From NCBI GenBank assembly GCA_019914945.1, contig CM034099.1, forward strand, positions 8,445,001-8,509,000: DNA of 64,000 nt, read 5' to 3'. Below are positions 45,198-59,105 of the stretch, one piece after another; within the stretch, counting starts at the first letter, position 1; each line of letters opens with the position of its first letter. This DNA is from Typha latifolia (taxonomy: Eukaryota > Streptophyta > Magnoliopsida > Poales > Typhaceae). The notes below the pieces were generated by a model that ran no database searches, was not told where the DNA came from, and saw nothing but the letters and a program-made list of their open reading frames with translations. Both the position numbers and the translations under genes were made by a program.

Positions 45198-47217
45198 AAC
45201 TTGGCTATTTTAAATATTTTTTTTAAGTAGTTGGGAGGTTAAAGATTAGATCAAAGAAGTGTTATCCTTTGTCCTTATTAATCCAACAGATGATAAATTT
45301 GAGGCTTGTCGAGCAGTGGATAAGCTCGAGTTTTGCCTAATTACTGTAGTGCCCCTCGGATCCAGCTTTGCTATTGTATTAGTTACGCCCTTGGCATTTT
45401 GTATTGCTATTTCCTGTACTTATGACTAAAATTATTTTACCCCCTTATATTTCAAAAAGTCTCAAACTAGTCTTTATACTTATGATTAAGTTGAAAATTG
45501 TCAAGTTCTCTGTCAAAGTTAATGGAGCGCACTCAACCAAAATACCCTCATCGTGTTTTTTAAGAAAAATAGATAAGTTTCTTATTTGATATTTTTTTAA
45601 CCTCATATTTGTCTTATTTTTAGATGTGATATAACTATTAAATTTTATAAAACTTAAATTCAATAAAACTTACTATATAGTTAGTATAATTTTGAAAGTA
45701 AGAGAAGAAAAACATAACAGTATTTTTGAAGAAAAATAAATGCTTATATAAGAGAAGGAGGTCATTTTTATCTGTAAAAAATTACAAATTGAGGGAATTC
45801 AACCCTTCATTTAATTTAAAAAATTTTTTAGATACTCCCCGTTTATTTGGATAGAAAGGTAACAATCTCACTTTAATGTAAGTATAAGAATTAGTTTGAA
45901 ATTTTTTAAAGTATAAAATAAAATAATTTTGAACATAAGTACTTAAGAGTAAAATGAATAACTAATATAAAGTTTCGATGCTCTAAACTTATATATATAT
46001 ACTTCTCATATGAGATTCAATTAAGCTTTCATCAATATCAATTACATTCGTTTTTCTTTTTCATCTTTTAACGGGTATATCACATATTTAAAATGGACCA
46101 GTGATTAGAAAATTATGACCTTCCAAATTGTATAGTTTAGTTTAATGTTTTTAATAATAAAGTGCTCAGTTATTCATTATTTTATATAAAAAAAAGGCTA
46201 AAATCTTCTTTTCTTATTAAAGCTCTGAACTTTTTAGTATTTTTTTATAATTAAAACATTAATAAGATTAGTATCTTACAAACATCTAAAAATAAAATAT
46301 ATAAACTATATAAATTTTGGAAGAGGACTAATTTGGTAAAAAAAAAAAAAAAAAACTCTGCTCTCACCTCTCTAAATCCTGTATCTTTGACTACAATTTT
46401 GCAACGCAAAAGATTATTGTTATCGTGTAGTGAAAGTGGCAGCCGGGTAGTTGGCTAATTAATTAATAAAGTCTTTCCTTTCTCTCTTTGTTTGGTTTCA
46501 CACTAACTTCCGAGCTCGATTAGTTAGTATTATATTTTAGTCTTAATTTTAAAAAAATAAAAAGATGTTTGATTGCTGGACCAATTTAGGAGTTTATAAA
46601 CTAATTCAAAGATGGTCTCTAAATTCAAAACAAACATGTCTTCTAAGGCTAGAAAACCAATCCCGAAAGCTCTCAATCTATTGCACACAAAACTGGTAAA
46701 TAAAATAGAGCTTTTATTATAGTGTGTAATAATATAAAATTAAAATATAGGTTAGCAAATAAAAAAAAATGATAATGAATAGATGAGGAGAGAGAATGGT
46801 TGAAATAATCGTTGATTAAAATAATGTCGTTTTTAATAAAATAATAATCAATAAATATAAAAATATTAAATAAAAATAAGAGAGAAGAGAGATGTAAATA
46901 TTAGTATATTAATATAGATTTAAATGGTTGTTTATTTGCTATGCCAGTTTAACAAACTCCATATTCACCTCCTTTTTCTCGTGTATTTATAAAAACACTA
47001 CTTTTTATTCATTTAAAAGGAAGGAGAAAATAAAATAGTTTCATATTAACTACAAGGGAAAAAAAACAAGAGCATCTTAACCAAGAAAAGGACAATTATA
47101 TCAAGAATATGAGGAGGTGGATAGCAATAAGGCTAATATATAGGTGGTGATTTGCAAATGATCCTATATTATTATTAACTGTTTATACTAACGCGTGGGC
47201 CGTGGCCAGTGGAGAGG
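45198..47217. other. AT-rich intergenic sequence
   Basis: No gene is supported. The small frames at 45404-45663 are low in complexity. A poly-A run lies near 46340-46355. The start of the next gene lies in a CT-rich segment from about 47210. Confidence 0.5.
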
Positions 47218-50200
47218 ATGCTGATGCCCCATCTATTTCCACACCTCCTCCTATCTCCACTGTCTCGTGTCTCAGCCGCCCTTCTCTCTCCTCCTCCTCC
47301 TTCCTCCTTCTCCACCTCCTCCTCCTTCCTATCGCCACAAACGTGTCGCTTCCACCGTCGTTGGACTCGAACCATGGCCGCTTCAGGTAAATAAATCTCT
47401 TGCGTCTCCATTCTTCCATTCGAGGATCCAATTCCAAATCCTCCAACTTTCCACCTTCTATTTCCACCACAGCAGTTTCTCCAACGCCGTACGAGGAGGC
47501 ACTCAACTGCTTGTCCTCCCTCATCACGCGCCGCACTCGGGCCGATGGCTCCAACCGAGGCGACCAGTTCGATCTCCTGTTCGACTACTTAAAGGTCTCG
47601 TCTTTTCCTTTTCTCCCCTTCTCCGAGATTTATGTAGTCGAATTGAGATGTTTCTCTTTTTGGGAAAAAAAATTTAGATTCTGGAGTTGGAAAAACCGAT
47701 AGCTGACCTGAAAGTTATCCATGTCGCCGGTACTAAAGGAAAGGTGAATTAAAATTTGGGTCTTTTTTGTTGGTTTCTTATTTATGTTGTTAATATAAAG
47801 CTCTATAGGGTTCGACATGCACTTTTACCGAATCTATTCTGCGCTCCTGCGGTTTCCGGACTGGGCTATTCACATCGCCTCACTTAATGGATGTGCGGGA
47901 GCGTTTTCGGCTTGATGGGTATTCTTGTTTATTTATTTATTTATTAATTACGTTTGGTTTTTCTATTGATATTTTAGAATATATTAAGCTAAAATTTTGC
48001 GAGTTGTGTGTTAGAATATATAACGTTGCTGCATTAAAGCATTTAATACTGTTGCCGTACTAATTTTCCTCTTACAACGATTTGAGAATTGTAGGGTGGA
48101 TATTTCTGAAGAGAAGTTTTTGAAATACTTCTGGTGGTGTTGGAACAAACTGCAGGTGAATTTTTCTTTTTCTTTTTTGTTTCCCTTGTTTTCTGGATTG
48201 ATGAAATGTAGGCCGTAATGTACCATGTCTGCCCCGACTCTTTCAGAATGTTTTCCATGTATCTTTTCAGCTGATCAGAGTCATCTTGTTACTGAACTGA
48301 TTCAACAGAATTGTGCTTGTAGTTTCATAATATCTGAAACCGTGAATCCTCATATTTCTTGATTTGTTCAGTTGTAGTCTTCTCACGCTTCTCTTCTTTC
48401 TTCTATTTTAATGGATGGTGAGGTGAATTTTATCCCCCTTGCAGGAGAAGACTAATGATGATGTCCCAATGCCAACCTACTTTAGATTCCTTGCGTTGCT
48501 AGCATTCAAAATATTCTCAGCTGAGCAGGTCAAAATCTTGCAACTGTACTTCCTCTTTCTTTTTTCATATCAATTGTTGCTTCTCTTGCAATACAGATAT
48601 ATGTCAACATGCATTTCATAGTTTACTTGTCTTGGTAATTATCGCATTTTTCCTGTATTTTCATTTCGGAGAATGAGATATAGTATTTTTTGGGTTGAAA
48701 GATGCCTAACTTCAACTGTTGAGGTCATTTAAGCATTTGAAAAGTTGAAAGGTTAATATTTGAAATTTTGAATGGAACCTTTGCTCTTTGTAAGTGTGTG
48801 AGAGTTTGTGTGAATTCCCATTTTGTTTTCCTTTTCTCTGGATTTATTGTTGCATCACCTGAAAGCCTTGAAATGGTTCCTTTGTTATGTTATGTTTTGG
48901 AAAATTCATCCACTGGAAATATAGAATTTTGTTTCAGTATTCTCCTTTCATGAAAAGATTACTGTTTAGTCAACTTGAGATTACCCTGCCTACAGGAGGC
49001 CATATATAAAAAAATCTTGTTTCAGCCACCTGAAATTTGTACTCAACCAATATAGGCAGTAACCACAAATGTTATTTTAAGCTGAATGAGAGGAAATGGA
49101 AGCACCTTAATGAGTTTAAGTGGAAGTCTATTGAGGTTAAATTTTATCTAGGAAAAAAAGGGGAAACTAGCTAAGGTTTGACACTATTGCATCTTTAGGA
49201 TAGTTTCGGTTACTATTTTAAAACATGCTTTTGGAGACAGCTCAGAAAAAGGGGTATCAACTTCCTGAAAAGATTTGATGTAGCAGGCCGTTATTCTTCA
49301 GATTTCATTATATTACAGATATCAGGGTATTTGGCAGGCACATATTCTTAATGTGTTTTCATAAGCACCATGATTCCTTGACTAAACAGAGGGGCATCAG
49401 TTCTTCCAATCTGCTATGCTTGGATGCTTAGAATGAGAAGAGAAAAAAGATTTGGGGTGGTGAAGTAGGGATTTTGATACTTTGCTTTCCCAATACTGTT
49501 TTTGACTTGAATAGTTACAAGGCTATATTTATATTAGCAACAAGTGTCAAATATCATTTGAATTTACTTTGCTAGTTAACTTTCAGAATTTGAGCACATG
49601 GAAATAGTTTATTACTATTAGAGGTAGTCTCAGAGTCTATATTAACATTTTCTCTTGTTTATTGGGTATTAGGAGGCATTACACAATTTCGAAACAGGTT
49701 GCCTTTGACCGACAATCACCTTTATCACCACATTTATGCCTCTTTGAGCAGTCTTTTTTGGCTTCTAATACTGAAAATTGGACATAATTTGAAAAAGTTA
49801 TAACCTCTAGAAGCTTAGGTGAACAATTGAGACTCGAATCTGGCGCATATTGCTCACAAAGCCTATACATAATTCTTCATTGTGGCCAAAATGGTCCACA
49901 ACTATCTTGTTTTGATCCTCCTAGATATAGCTAATTTCTTGTTTTCTATGGCCCATTTGAACAAGAAAAGGGCACTTCAATTTCTTATTGAGGAACATAC
50001 ACTTGGCTGGAACTTAAAAGTTATTATTTTATATTCTTGTGTGTTGTCTGGTTCGTCTATACTAATTACTATTAGGGGTGCTCATGGACCAAGTCGGGTC
50101 TGACTCGGACAAAATAAAATCGGTCTCGGACTTAGACAATACCTGGCGCAGTCTATTCCTATACTAGTATTGGACAAGGTCCAAGCTCGGGTCGAGTTCA

Positions 50201-53200
50201 AGTATTTTGACCTAGTCCAATCCATGCTCATGTTATTGAGCGGGCTAATTGTGAGCGGACAGACATATCATATCTAATTGAATCAAAATGTTTAGAAAGA
50301 ATATTTTTATACGGTAGAATATTTTCTAAAAGCCTAGAAATAATGTTTTTATATAATTCAAATTTTTAAAATGTTCTCACTTCCATAATTGTCAAGGTTC
50401 GTCGGATCAGCTAATCCGGATCGGGATTGGCCAGACCCGATCTCGATCCATAGCCGATTCCAGTCAAATAGTCAAATGACTGGAATTGGCCAGGATCGGC
50501 CAATTTTGATCAAACCGAGCCAGACCCATTATGGGTCTGACTCGGATTCGATCCGGAGACATGAATTATTGATACCCCTAAGCTCTTTCCCGTTCTCTTT
50601 TTATTCTTTTCTTATTACTCTCTCTCTTTCACTTTTTTCTCCTTTTATTCTCACTCTCACTTTCTAATGGAGAAATCTAGCTCCAACGAACTCCAGTGAC
50701 GCAAATCTCACTTTAGCGAACTCCAACAAACTATGGTTCATTAAATATTTATTATTTAGAATAATTATATGATCCATATGCTGATTATTATCCTCCTTAA
50801 TATTCTTCTCAGTATTCTTAGATAAAATATCTACATATTAATTATTATCCTCCTTAAATTCAATAAGATCTATTTGTTATGAATAACATGATGCAATCAC
50901 TCTTTGGAGCACCAGAACCTAGACACCATTATTTTCAAACTTATGGTGATTATGATGACGACTACAGGGATTTACGAGAGCTAACTCGATATTCATTAAA
51001 TTTTGACTTTTGAGTTAGTACTTTTGTTTAATTTTTAAGGTTCATATGTGAATAATTATTATTTTCTATTTTTTTTTGTCATGTTTTCTAAATTTTAGAA
51101 AATTTTCTGCATTTTAAATAATATTTAGAATTTTATATAATTAAAAAATTTTGATTCGATCCGAGTGATTCAGTCGATATGTATCTTTTTTTTAGAAAGC
51201 CGATCCTGATCCTGATTTTTTGAACCTTGATAATTGTTTCCAATCTTGACCAAGTTAGTCACAATCAAATTTTGTGACTGTTGCTAATGCTCTTATGAAT
51301 ATAATAATAGAAACATATATTTAATGTTTAAGAAATATAAGCAATTAAATAGGATTTAAAGAACTTAAATTTAAATCTAATAGATATGAGTCAAACTAAT
51401 TGCGAATGGACATAACTCAAAAGACGAGTCATTATCTATGGGCCTTATGGACAGACTAGGCACTGCGGGCTCGGGTCGGACTGGGCTTGAACATGGCTTA
51501 ACCCCAAGCCAATCCAGTAGACTTTTGAGTTGACTTAGGCCGGGTCAAAAGCAGGCTTGGGACGGGTTATGACCCGATTTTATTGTGTTGGATATGAACG
51601 GGCTTCGGGCTCACAGGCTTTTTGAGCACCCCTAACTATTGTTAATTTTTCGTGACTACGGTGATGCATGCATGCATTATCATGGTTCGATAGGCTATTT
51701 TGCAATTTTACCTTTTATTTTTATTAGAAAAACATCAGTTCATCACTTTGCTGCAACATCTGTTTTCTGGGATACTAATAGATTTAAGATTATCCCATAT
51801 GAATTGCCCATATTTCATTTTGATAATGCTGCAGTCCGTTCTTAATTTTACATCTCTCAACTCTTCTTGTGCCATTATACTAGAAGTTTATGTCTCTGAC
51901 CATATTTATTACAATTGTATTTGAAAGTCTGATAGATTATGGTATCATGATAGATTTTTCCTAGGATTACATTGTCAAGGTTATGATAGATTCTTATTGT
52001 GCAATGATGGATTTCTCTTAAACCTTACAATTGTAGTTACTCTGCCCCAGATACTTTGCATCATCATGATTCATTCTTCTAGTTGTACTATCCAATCTTT
52101 GTCATGATACCATTATTGTACCACTTCTGGTACACTTTGACTTTTGTATCAGGTGCTTAACATATTGTTAATCATCCTTTTCATATTTGTGCTAGATTAT
52201 CTGCTTATATCCTACTACACTACATTCTTTTTACATTGTGATATCATCTTGCAAACATTTGATGTACCTAACTATTTTCAAGTGAAGCAGGTCGAGGTTG
52301 CTGTTCTTGAAGTTGGGTTAGGAGGAAAATTTGATGCAACAAATGTGGTGCGTGATATTGTGTTCAAATAATTCTAACTAGCAAAATATTATGACTTCTG
52401 GGTTCTGATGCTACCATATATTATGTATAAGTAGCTCTTATTTGGAATGATAAAGAAAATTTCTCTTTTATTATTTTTAGTGTAAATAGGTACGTAGTTT
52501 GAACTTTTGGTGTCGGTCCCACTAAAGAATGAAACATTTTGTCAGTTCTGGTTTCAGTCTTATTTTAATAAATAAATTTCAAAAGTTAACTAAAGATTTA
52601 AATAAACATGATGAAATTGAGAACAAGAAGAGACAAAATTAGAAAGACCCACATAACATTATCAAACTAGTCAAAAAATTGCTGGTTATTGTTGCTATGA
52701 AAATGAAACAGATCAAATTCAAGTCAAATCCTTCTTGGAATTCATGTGTGTGCTCCTTTAATCTTCTTTTTCAGTGCATTACACTAGATGTATTAGCATG
52801 TAAGAATGAGATTGGTACTGGGTTAGGAACAAGCTGGATTCAATCCAAATCCAGCACGAGTATGAAATGTACTTAAAGAAAAATTGTATTATGGCAGTTC
52901 CAGTTGGATGCTATTGGGTCTCGGGCAGTTTTGGATCAGATGGGACCAACAGAATGTCTAGGTTTCGGATGAAAATTCAAACCATGCATAAGCATAGTTT
53001 ATATACTGAATCAAAGAACTATTTAGAGGTATCGATGGGCTCTTACTCTTGTGAGGCCAGAACACATTTTGTACAGAAATGATTTCCCAGGAAAATGGCA
53101 TATCACATGTTCAGATTTTATGAAAATTGGGCAGGCCGTGAGATTGGGTGTAATAACAATACATGCCTGGGCCATCTTTCGGTTTGCTTGATAAAGCAAG

Positions 53201-56200
53201 TTTTATTTTAAGGCCAGTCTGGCAAGAAGTTTTATTTCTGTTTGAATCATGCTGGGCAGATTGGCACCTCTCTCTTTCTCTCTATACATATATTTATAGC
53301 CATTGTCACTAGTAAACATGCCAAATGGTTAAAGATGGGCATTCTTTGCAGGTGCAAGCACCTATTGTTTGTGGAATAACTTCCCTGGGTTATGACCATA
53401 TGGAAATTCTTGGTTAGTTGCATCTTGTCCTCTCCTTTAATTATGCATACATACAATAAATTTTTTTCAATCTTCTCTTTCTCTCTGGATGTCGCTGAAA
53501 ATCTAAATCTGTCTTGAATTTTTATTGGATGTAACATTGATTAGAACCAATAGAAAATTTGTTTTATACAGAAAAAAAGCAGATGTAGTCTTTGAATTCT
53601 AGCCATTAGCCAAACAGTATGTAATAGAATTGAAAAATTAGTGCCAAATTCTAGATGTAGTCTTTGAATTAGAAACATTAGTGCCAAATTTTAGAATCTT
53701 ATGGACAGCCATTTTCTAAAATTAACTATAAAAGAGGTGAAACGATGTAGATAGCTTAATTCATGGACACTGAATAATAAAATTTAAATATAAAGGTATA
53801 GCAACAGGCATTAGCTGCATATTACAAGATTATTTAGGAGACTTACAGAGGACGAAAATTATTTAATTTAGTTGTTTGAAATACTGATTGTCTTTATGAA
53901 TTTAACTATTCAAATTATTATCTTTTGCACAAGAATTAGAATTTTATCAATACCTACCAATTGATGGTGGAATTGGTGTGGTGGCTTTCTCCAAGAGCTC
54001 ATGTAGAACTTGTTCCACTTATGATGGCAGCCTTTTTTTATAATAATTGTTATCACTATTAGTATGCATAACTAACATTTTTTGAGGGAGGTTAGGGATG
54101 CTGTGCATTGTCACCCTTTGACAACTATATTATTACATAGAACTACCTACATGTTCGAGGTTATTTAGTAGAGTCCAGGATGCTTGTAATTTTAGAAGTT
54201 ACAATGTTGTAAAGGAGGAGCTTATGTATATATACAGAAGGGAGCACAACTGAGGCAATCAACTTTGAATATATACGAATACATCTGGGAGTCAATGATT
54301 GATTGTCTCTTTCATTAAGCATTAAAGTCACATCAAAGAACTCAAAACATTATCTTGTTCAACCTTTTCTGAAGGTACGCTCGTCGGTTGAATATAGGTT
54401 TTCATGTAAGGAACTTATTTATATGACAATGACTTGAAATTATTTTGCGGAAAATGTTATACGATTTTATATGATAATGGAAATAAGAGTTGTTGCGCAT
54501 CTAGTAAGTTGTGATCATTACTGGCTAAGATTCCTGCATTGGATCCCAGTAAATGTAAAGGGAAGGACATGTCTAATGGTGGTAATTTTGTGTACTACTC
54601 TAATTTATTTCTGTTCAGGATTTGTAATATATAGTTATATACTCTGCGCTCTATCCTTTTTGTGATTTGAGGAAGAACTTAATGAACTATTGTTGTGTTG
54701 TGTCAGAACCTCCTCCTTTTTCTTCTTTCCTCTTTTCACAACCTAAATGCTTAGTTCTAGGTTTATAATAGATACTGTTGACGATAACCAAGAACATCAT
54801 TGGTGGACTTCTTAGAATTTCATCTCTTAGAATTTGATGATGTGGTCCTGTTAATGATTTCCTAGTCCACTTCCTTTTTGTTGCTATTCTGTTTTCTTTC
54901 CTGTCAATGTGGATTAATTGTTTTTATATGTACTTCATGCACCAACTGCATCAGATACTTCATCTTTCAGATATTATACTTTAAATGGAGCCTGATTTGT
55001 GTAGGAATTGTAAAATTGAGACACTTCACTCAAATTTATTGTGATTGATTTCATTCCGAAGGACTCATGGGCAACCTCTGACTTCTGAGGCTTCATATAA
55101 GATTTGAAGTGATTCATCAATTTTGTTGTTTTATTCCTTTTTGTATTTGTGCTAGATAACTGTCCTGTCATCTCAACATAGTATAATTGTCAAAGCACTT
55201 TATTCATCCTTCGAGCAATTATAGCACGGATCAAATATGTTTGCTTTATGTTTATCTGTCTTACCATTAATTGGCTTGACCAGTGTTATATTTTGCTTAA
55301 ATTAGTTATCTAGATGGCACTTTCATTAGCAAGAAAGGAAGAACCTTGACCTGCCGTGACCATATAAGTTGACCAAAGCGTGTCAAGATGAAATGTCAGT
55401 CATCCATACTCTTTGCACATTCTGGTGTAATGATGGAAAGCGTGTAAAAGATTGCATTTATCATAGGGATATTGAGTTAAAGTTCAATTTTTCCGATGTT
55501 TATGTAATTAGCTTTGTAATTGCCAATTGTACCACAAACAGGTAATACACTTGGAGAAATTGCTGGGGAGAAAGCTGGTATTTTCAAGGTACCTAATTAT
55601 GATGTGAACTTCTATTGGAGATTTTCAATGTCCTGCAGCAAGGCTTGATTTAATGGTTTTTGGATTTTCTGACTGTACCTGCATTTTTCACAGAGAGGAA
55701 TTCCAGCCTATACTGTTCCCCAGCCAGAAGAGGCAATGTCTGTGCTTGAGGATAGGGCTTCCAAATTAGGTGTAGGTGGAGTATATATATAAATATATAT
55801 GTTGTTTGTGACTTTCATAACCTCTTATTATGTAAAAAAAATTTTCAATCGAAGATATTGAATGCATAAGAAACATGAATCAAATTATTGCAATGCAGGT
55901 TCCTCTTCAAATCGTCTCACCTCTGAATCCTGAGTCATTGAAGGATCAAGATCTTGGACTCCATGGTGAGCATCAATTTCTAAATGCAGGCCTTGCAATT
56001 GCTTTGGCTAGTGCTTGGCTTGAAAAAGAGGGACATATGAACAAATTGTGTCTTGAACATACTGTATGTCCTGTTATCTATTATATTTTACTTTTCACCA
56101 CTTGATACAAGGATGAAGTATCATTCATCATGTTTTATGAAAACCAGGCTTCCTTGCCTGAGCAGTTCATCAGAGGTCTCACAAGTGCTAGTTTGCAAGG

Positions 56201-59105
56201 ACGAGCACAAATTGTCCGTGATAAACATTTCTGTGTAGAAGGCCAGAAATTCAACCTTGCGGAGTTGGTTTTCTATTTAGATGGCGCACATAGCCCAGAA
56301 AGTATGGAGATGTGTGCAAGATGGTATTCTCATGCTATCAAGGAGGTTCCCAAACATTTAGATCCCTTGGGGGAACAGGATCACACTAGCTGCAGCTCCA
56401 GGCAGGTATTGCCTTACTGAGTTTCAATTTGTAGATGCAAGTGTACTTCATGCTTTTCAGTGTACAAGGTTACAAGATAATTTAGTTCTATTTTAAACGC
56501 AGATTCTTCTGTTCAATTGCATGTCAGTGAGAGATCCTCAACTGTTGCTTCCACATTTAGTTAAAACTTGTGCTCAGCATGGTAAGAAGCTTCATGAACC
56601 ATAAGTCTATAACTTTCTGAAACCAACTTGATTTATGATTTGAATGTGAGATATGTGAAATCATGGTTCCAAAAGAAAATTTCTTATTTCTATTGGTGTT
56701 TATGTATGTATATCCTTGTAAATGGAAATTTATATGCTTATTGGTGTTTATACATATATAATAACAGATTCTTTGATATTGGCAGTAAGGATGAATACAT
56801 TTCTTGCATATATTATAAGTGCTTGTGTGTATATATTTGTGGGTATGTATATACATATGGATAAGAAGTTCTATGCATACATACAAGTACGTGTCTAAAT
56901 ATTTTTGACTATTTGTATGCAGGTAGGTTTTTTCTTATACCTTATTTACATGTATTTGTATATATGACCCTTTCTTTTATTTGACTTGGCAGTTGTTATA
57001 TTTAAAGCTATTTGTCAACCATTATTATGGGAAGAACTTGTTACCTGCAAACATTTTCATTGCATTTTTTGTTACACTTCTGAAGTTGTTTTCCTATTAA
57101 TTTATAGCTGATTCTCATACAATTACTTGTTGAAGTTGCTCTGCCAGTTCCAGAAATTTAATAAAGTAAATTCCAGAGTGATTTCCACAAGGGCTTGTTC
57201 ATTATGCGTTGTAATGCATGATGCGTTGGTTCTCTTTATTCTCTTGTTATTGGATTAAATACATCTCAAAAGTGGCAAAAACTCATTGGTTATACAGCTG
57301 AAGTGTACTCACAAACAATCCTGTATGAACTATGAAACATCATTGTTTTCAGGGGTTCACTTCCACAAGGCCCTGTTCGTACCAAACCAGTCCCAATATC
57401 ACAAGCTTGGTACTCATGCATCACCACCAGCAGAGCCTCAGCAAATTGATCTATCATGGCAGCTATCACTGCAAAAGGTGTGGGAGAGCCTGCTCCATAG
57501 TAACAAAGGTATCTTTCTTAAGGATTCTAATTTTTCCTAATTAGCTTTAGAATTGTGAACACCATCGAACTAAAATTAAGATTTAATTTGCTGAGAATTC
57601 TCATGATTTTTCTTGTTGCATTCATCTAGCAGTAGTTGACAAAGGTGAATTTTGGTCCCACTTGGAAATCATGCAGGTCTAAGTAGCACGGGTGGTTCCG
57701 ATAACAGTTTAGTGTTCCCTTCAGTCCCATTTGCAATTAAGTGGCTCAGGGAAAGTGCTCAACAAAATCAATCTATTCGGTTTCAGGTACAAGAACTTAT
57801 GGTGTTAATTCAAATAGATCTCATTACCACCACATTACTTTTAGTAGTACAATACTACAATGGCCTTATGGCCATATATCAAATTCATTCAATTGCTATA
57901 GGGAAATACTATTCGAAACAATTTGTATTGTGCCAAACTATGATGCAATAAAGAATAATTGAATGTACTTAGACCTGATCAAATGGCCTAGCCCGCCCGT
58001 CCCTGACCCGGTTTGGACCGGGGTAAGCTTTTGGGACCGGCCAGCCCGTGCCTAAACTACCGGCACAAGCCGGAACTACTTAATGGGCAGCACGGGCCAG
58101 TCCTTTGTCTGCCCAATCCAGCCCGAAAGCCCATCCATCGGCCTGACCCGAAAGCTTAATCCAGAAGCTTGCCCGTTAGCCCCCATGAAAGCCCACCCGT
58201 TCAGCATTCTGTATTGTTTAAATTTTTTTACTGTTAGCTTTTTTTTTTTTTAAATATTTTTGTTCCTCTATTTTTAGAAATTTTTTTTTAAAAACTCATG
58301 CCAGTCCGCTCTCTCACTTGCCAATAGTGGTAATGGGCTAGATTATTCTAACCTGACCTAAACCCGACCCAGCCCGACCCACTTGTGGGTGGGCTGGCGA
58401 ACACAATGGTCAGCCCAGTTGGCCCGGTAAGCCTGTTCTAAACTCGTCCGAGCTCGCCCGATGATCATATTTAAATGTAAAGTTTTATCATGTTTAATGA
58501 ACATGCCCTTAGTTTTCATATTTACATCTTAACTCCTTTTTACATCTTTCACATGTGTGCTCCAAAGTTGCTTCCCACTTAAAAGTTCCTCTCAAAACAA
58601 AATAATGGTGACCTATATGAAATATGTACTCTTATAGAGTACGACTCACCAAACTGCTTACTCTGAAAATTAGGAAATAATAAAATCCACTTTCTAGTTC
58701 ATCTTAAAGAACTGTATATTAATATATTGTCATAGCAATGAAATTGTATAGCACTGTAGATGAGGGTTGCTAACGTGACTACCACTGGCTGACTATCCCT
58801 GTACCTTTTCTTTGGTCTATTATATTTCTTTTCTTGACTTCTCTGAGGTCAGCTTCCTTTATTTTTTCCCTTCCCCTGTGGAATGAAAAGTATAAATATT
58901 TTGTACGTATGCAAGAATGTGGTGTACCAGTAGATTGCAATAAAGGACTTCATCCTATATTGTGGTCATCTTGGAGCTATACCCCTTCTGTTTCGGCCTC
59001 TAAATATATTCTCACTAGTATGTTTGTTTGAAATGCTTTCTTCAGGTCCTGGTCACTGGTTCTTTGCACCTTGTGGGTGATGTGTTGAGATTAATCAGGA
59101 AATGA
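47218..59105 (+). CDS. FPGS: Folylpolyglutamate synthase
   Basis: Sixteen exons: 47218-47386, 47473-47594, 47678-47743, 47809-47918, 48095-48155, 48445-48528, 52291-52347, 53352-53412, 55542-55588, 55694-55771, 55899-56063, 56148-56405, 56503-56581, 57353-57508, 57677-57786, 59046-59105. All are GT-AG; 1683 nt, 560 residues. It adds glutamates to folates using ATP, retaining them in the cell. The P-loop [11 protein letters not shown] lies at 112-122. [15 protein letters not shown], the [14 protein letters not shown] block, [42 protein letters not shown] and the end [19 protein letters not shown] all fit plant FPGS. The first 52 residues are a Ser/Pro/Leu-rich organelle transit peptide. A second in-frame ATG at 47374 (MAASG) could start a cytosolic form, as plants have plastid, mitochondrial and cytosolic FPGS. 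Introns 6 and 15 carry hAT elements. Confidence 0.95.
50073..51634. mobile_element. hAT-type non-autonomous element in FPGS intron 6 (outer)
   Basis: Termini are taggggtgctca on one side and tgagcacccct(a) on the other. The interior next to each end is rich in gactcgg/cgggtc-type sequence. Flanks share tactatt/aactatt, an imperfect target duplication. A second element is nested inside at 50393-51229; without it the outer element is about 720 bp. No transposase was found. Confidence 0.75.
50393..51229. mobile_element. hAT-type MITE nested in another element (inner)
   Basis: Termini caaggttc and gaaccttg are flanked by perfect 8-bp duplications ataattgt (50385-50392 and 51230-51237). The 837-bp interior includes inverted cggatcgg/ccgatcc-type arms and no transposase. 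The 3' end of a relative lies at 11482-11647. Confidence 0.9.
57970..58473. mobile_element. GC-rich hAT-type MITE in FPGS intron 15
   Basis: The left end tagacctgatcaaatggcctagcccgc matches the reverse complement of the right end of the element at 7377-7989, and the right end cgcccgatgatcatattta matches its left end. Flanks aatgtact and aatgtaaa agree at 6 of 8 positions, so this copy is older. It is an inverted-arm, non-coding element. Confidence 0.85.

Noticed and set aside
56557..56886. 109-codon minus-strand and 78-codon plus-strand frames
   Set aside because: Both lie in an FPGS intron of TATG/TACA-type simple sequence.
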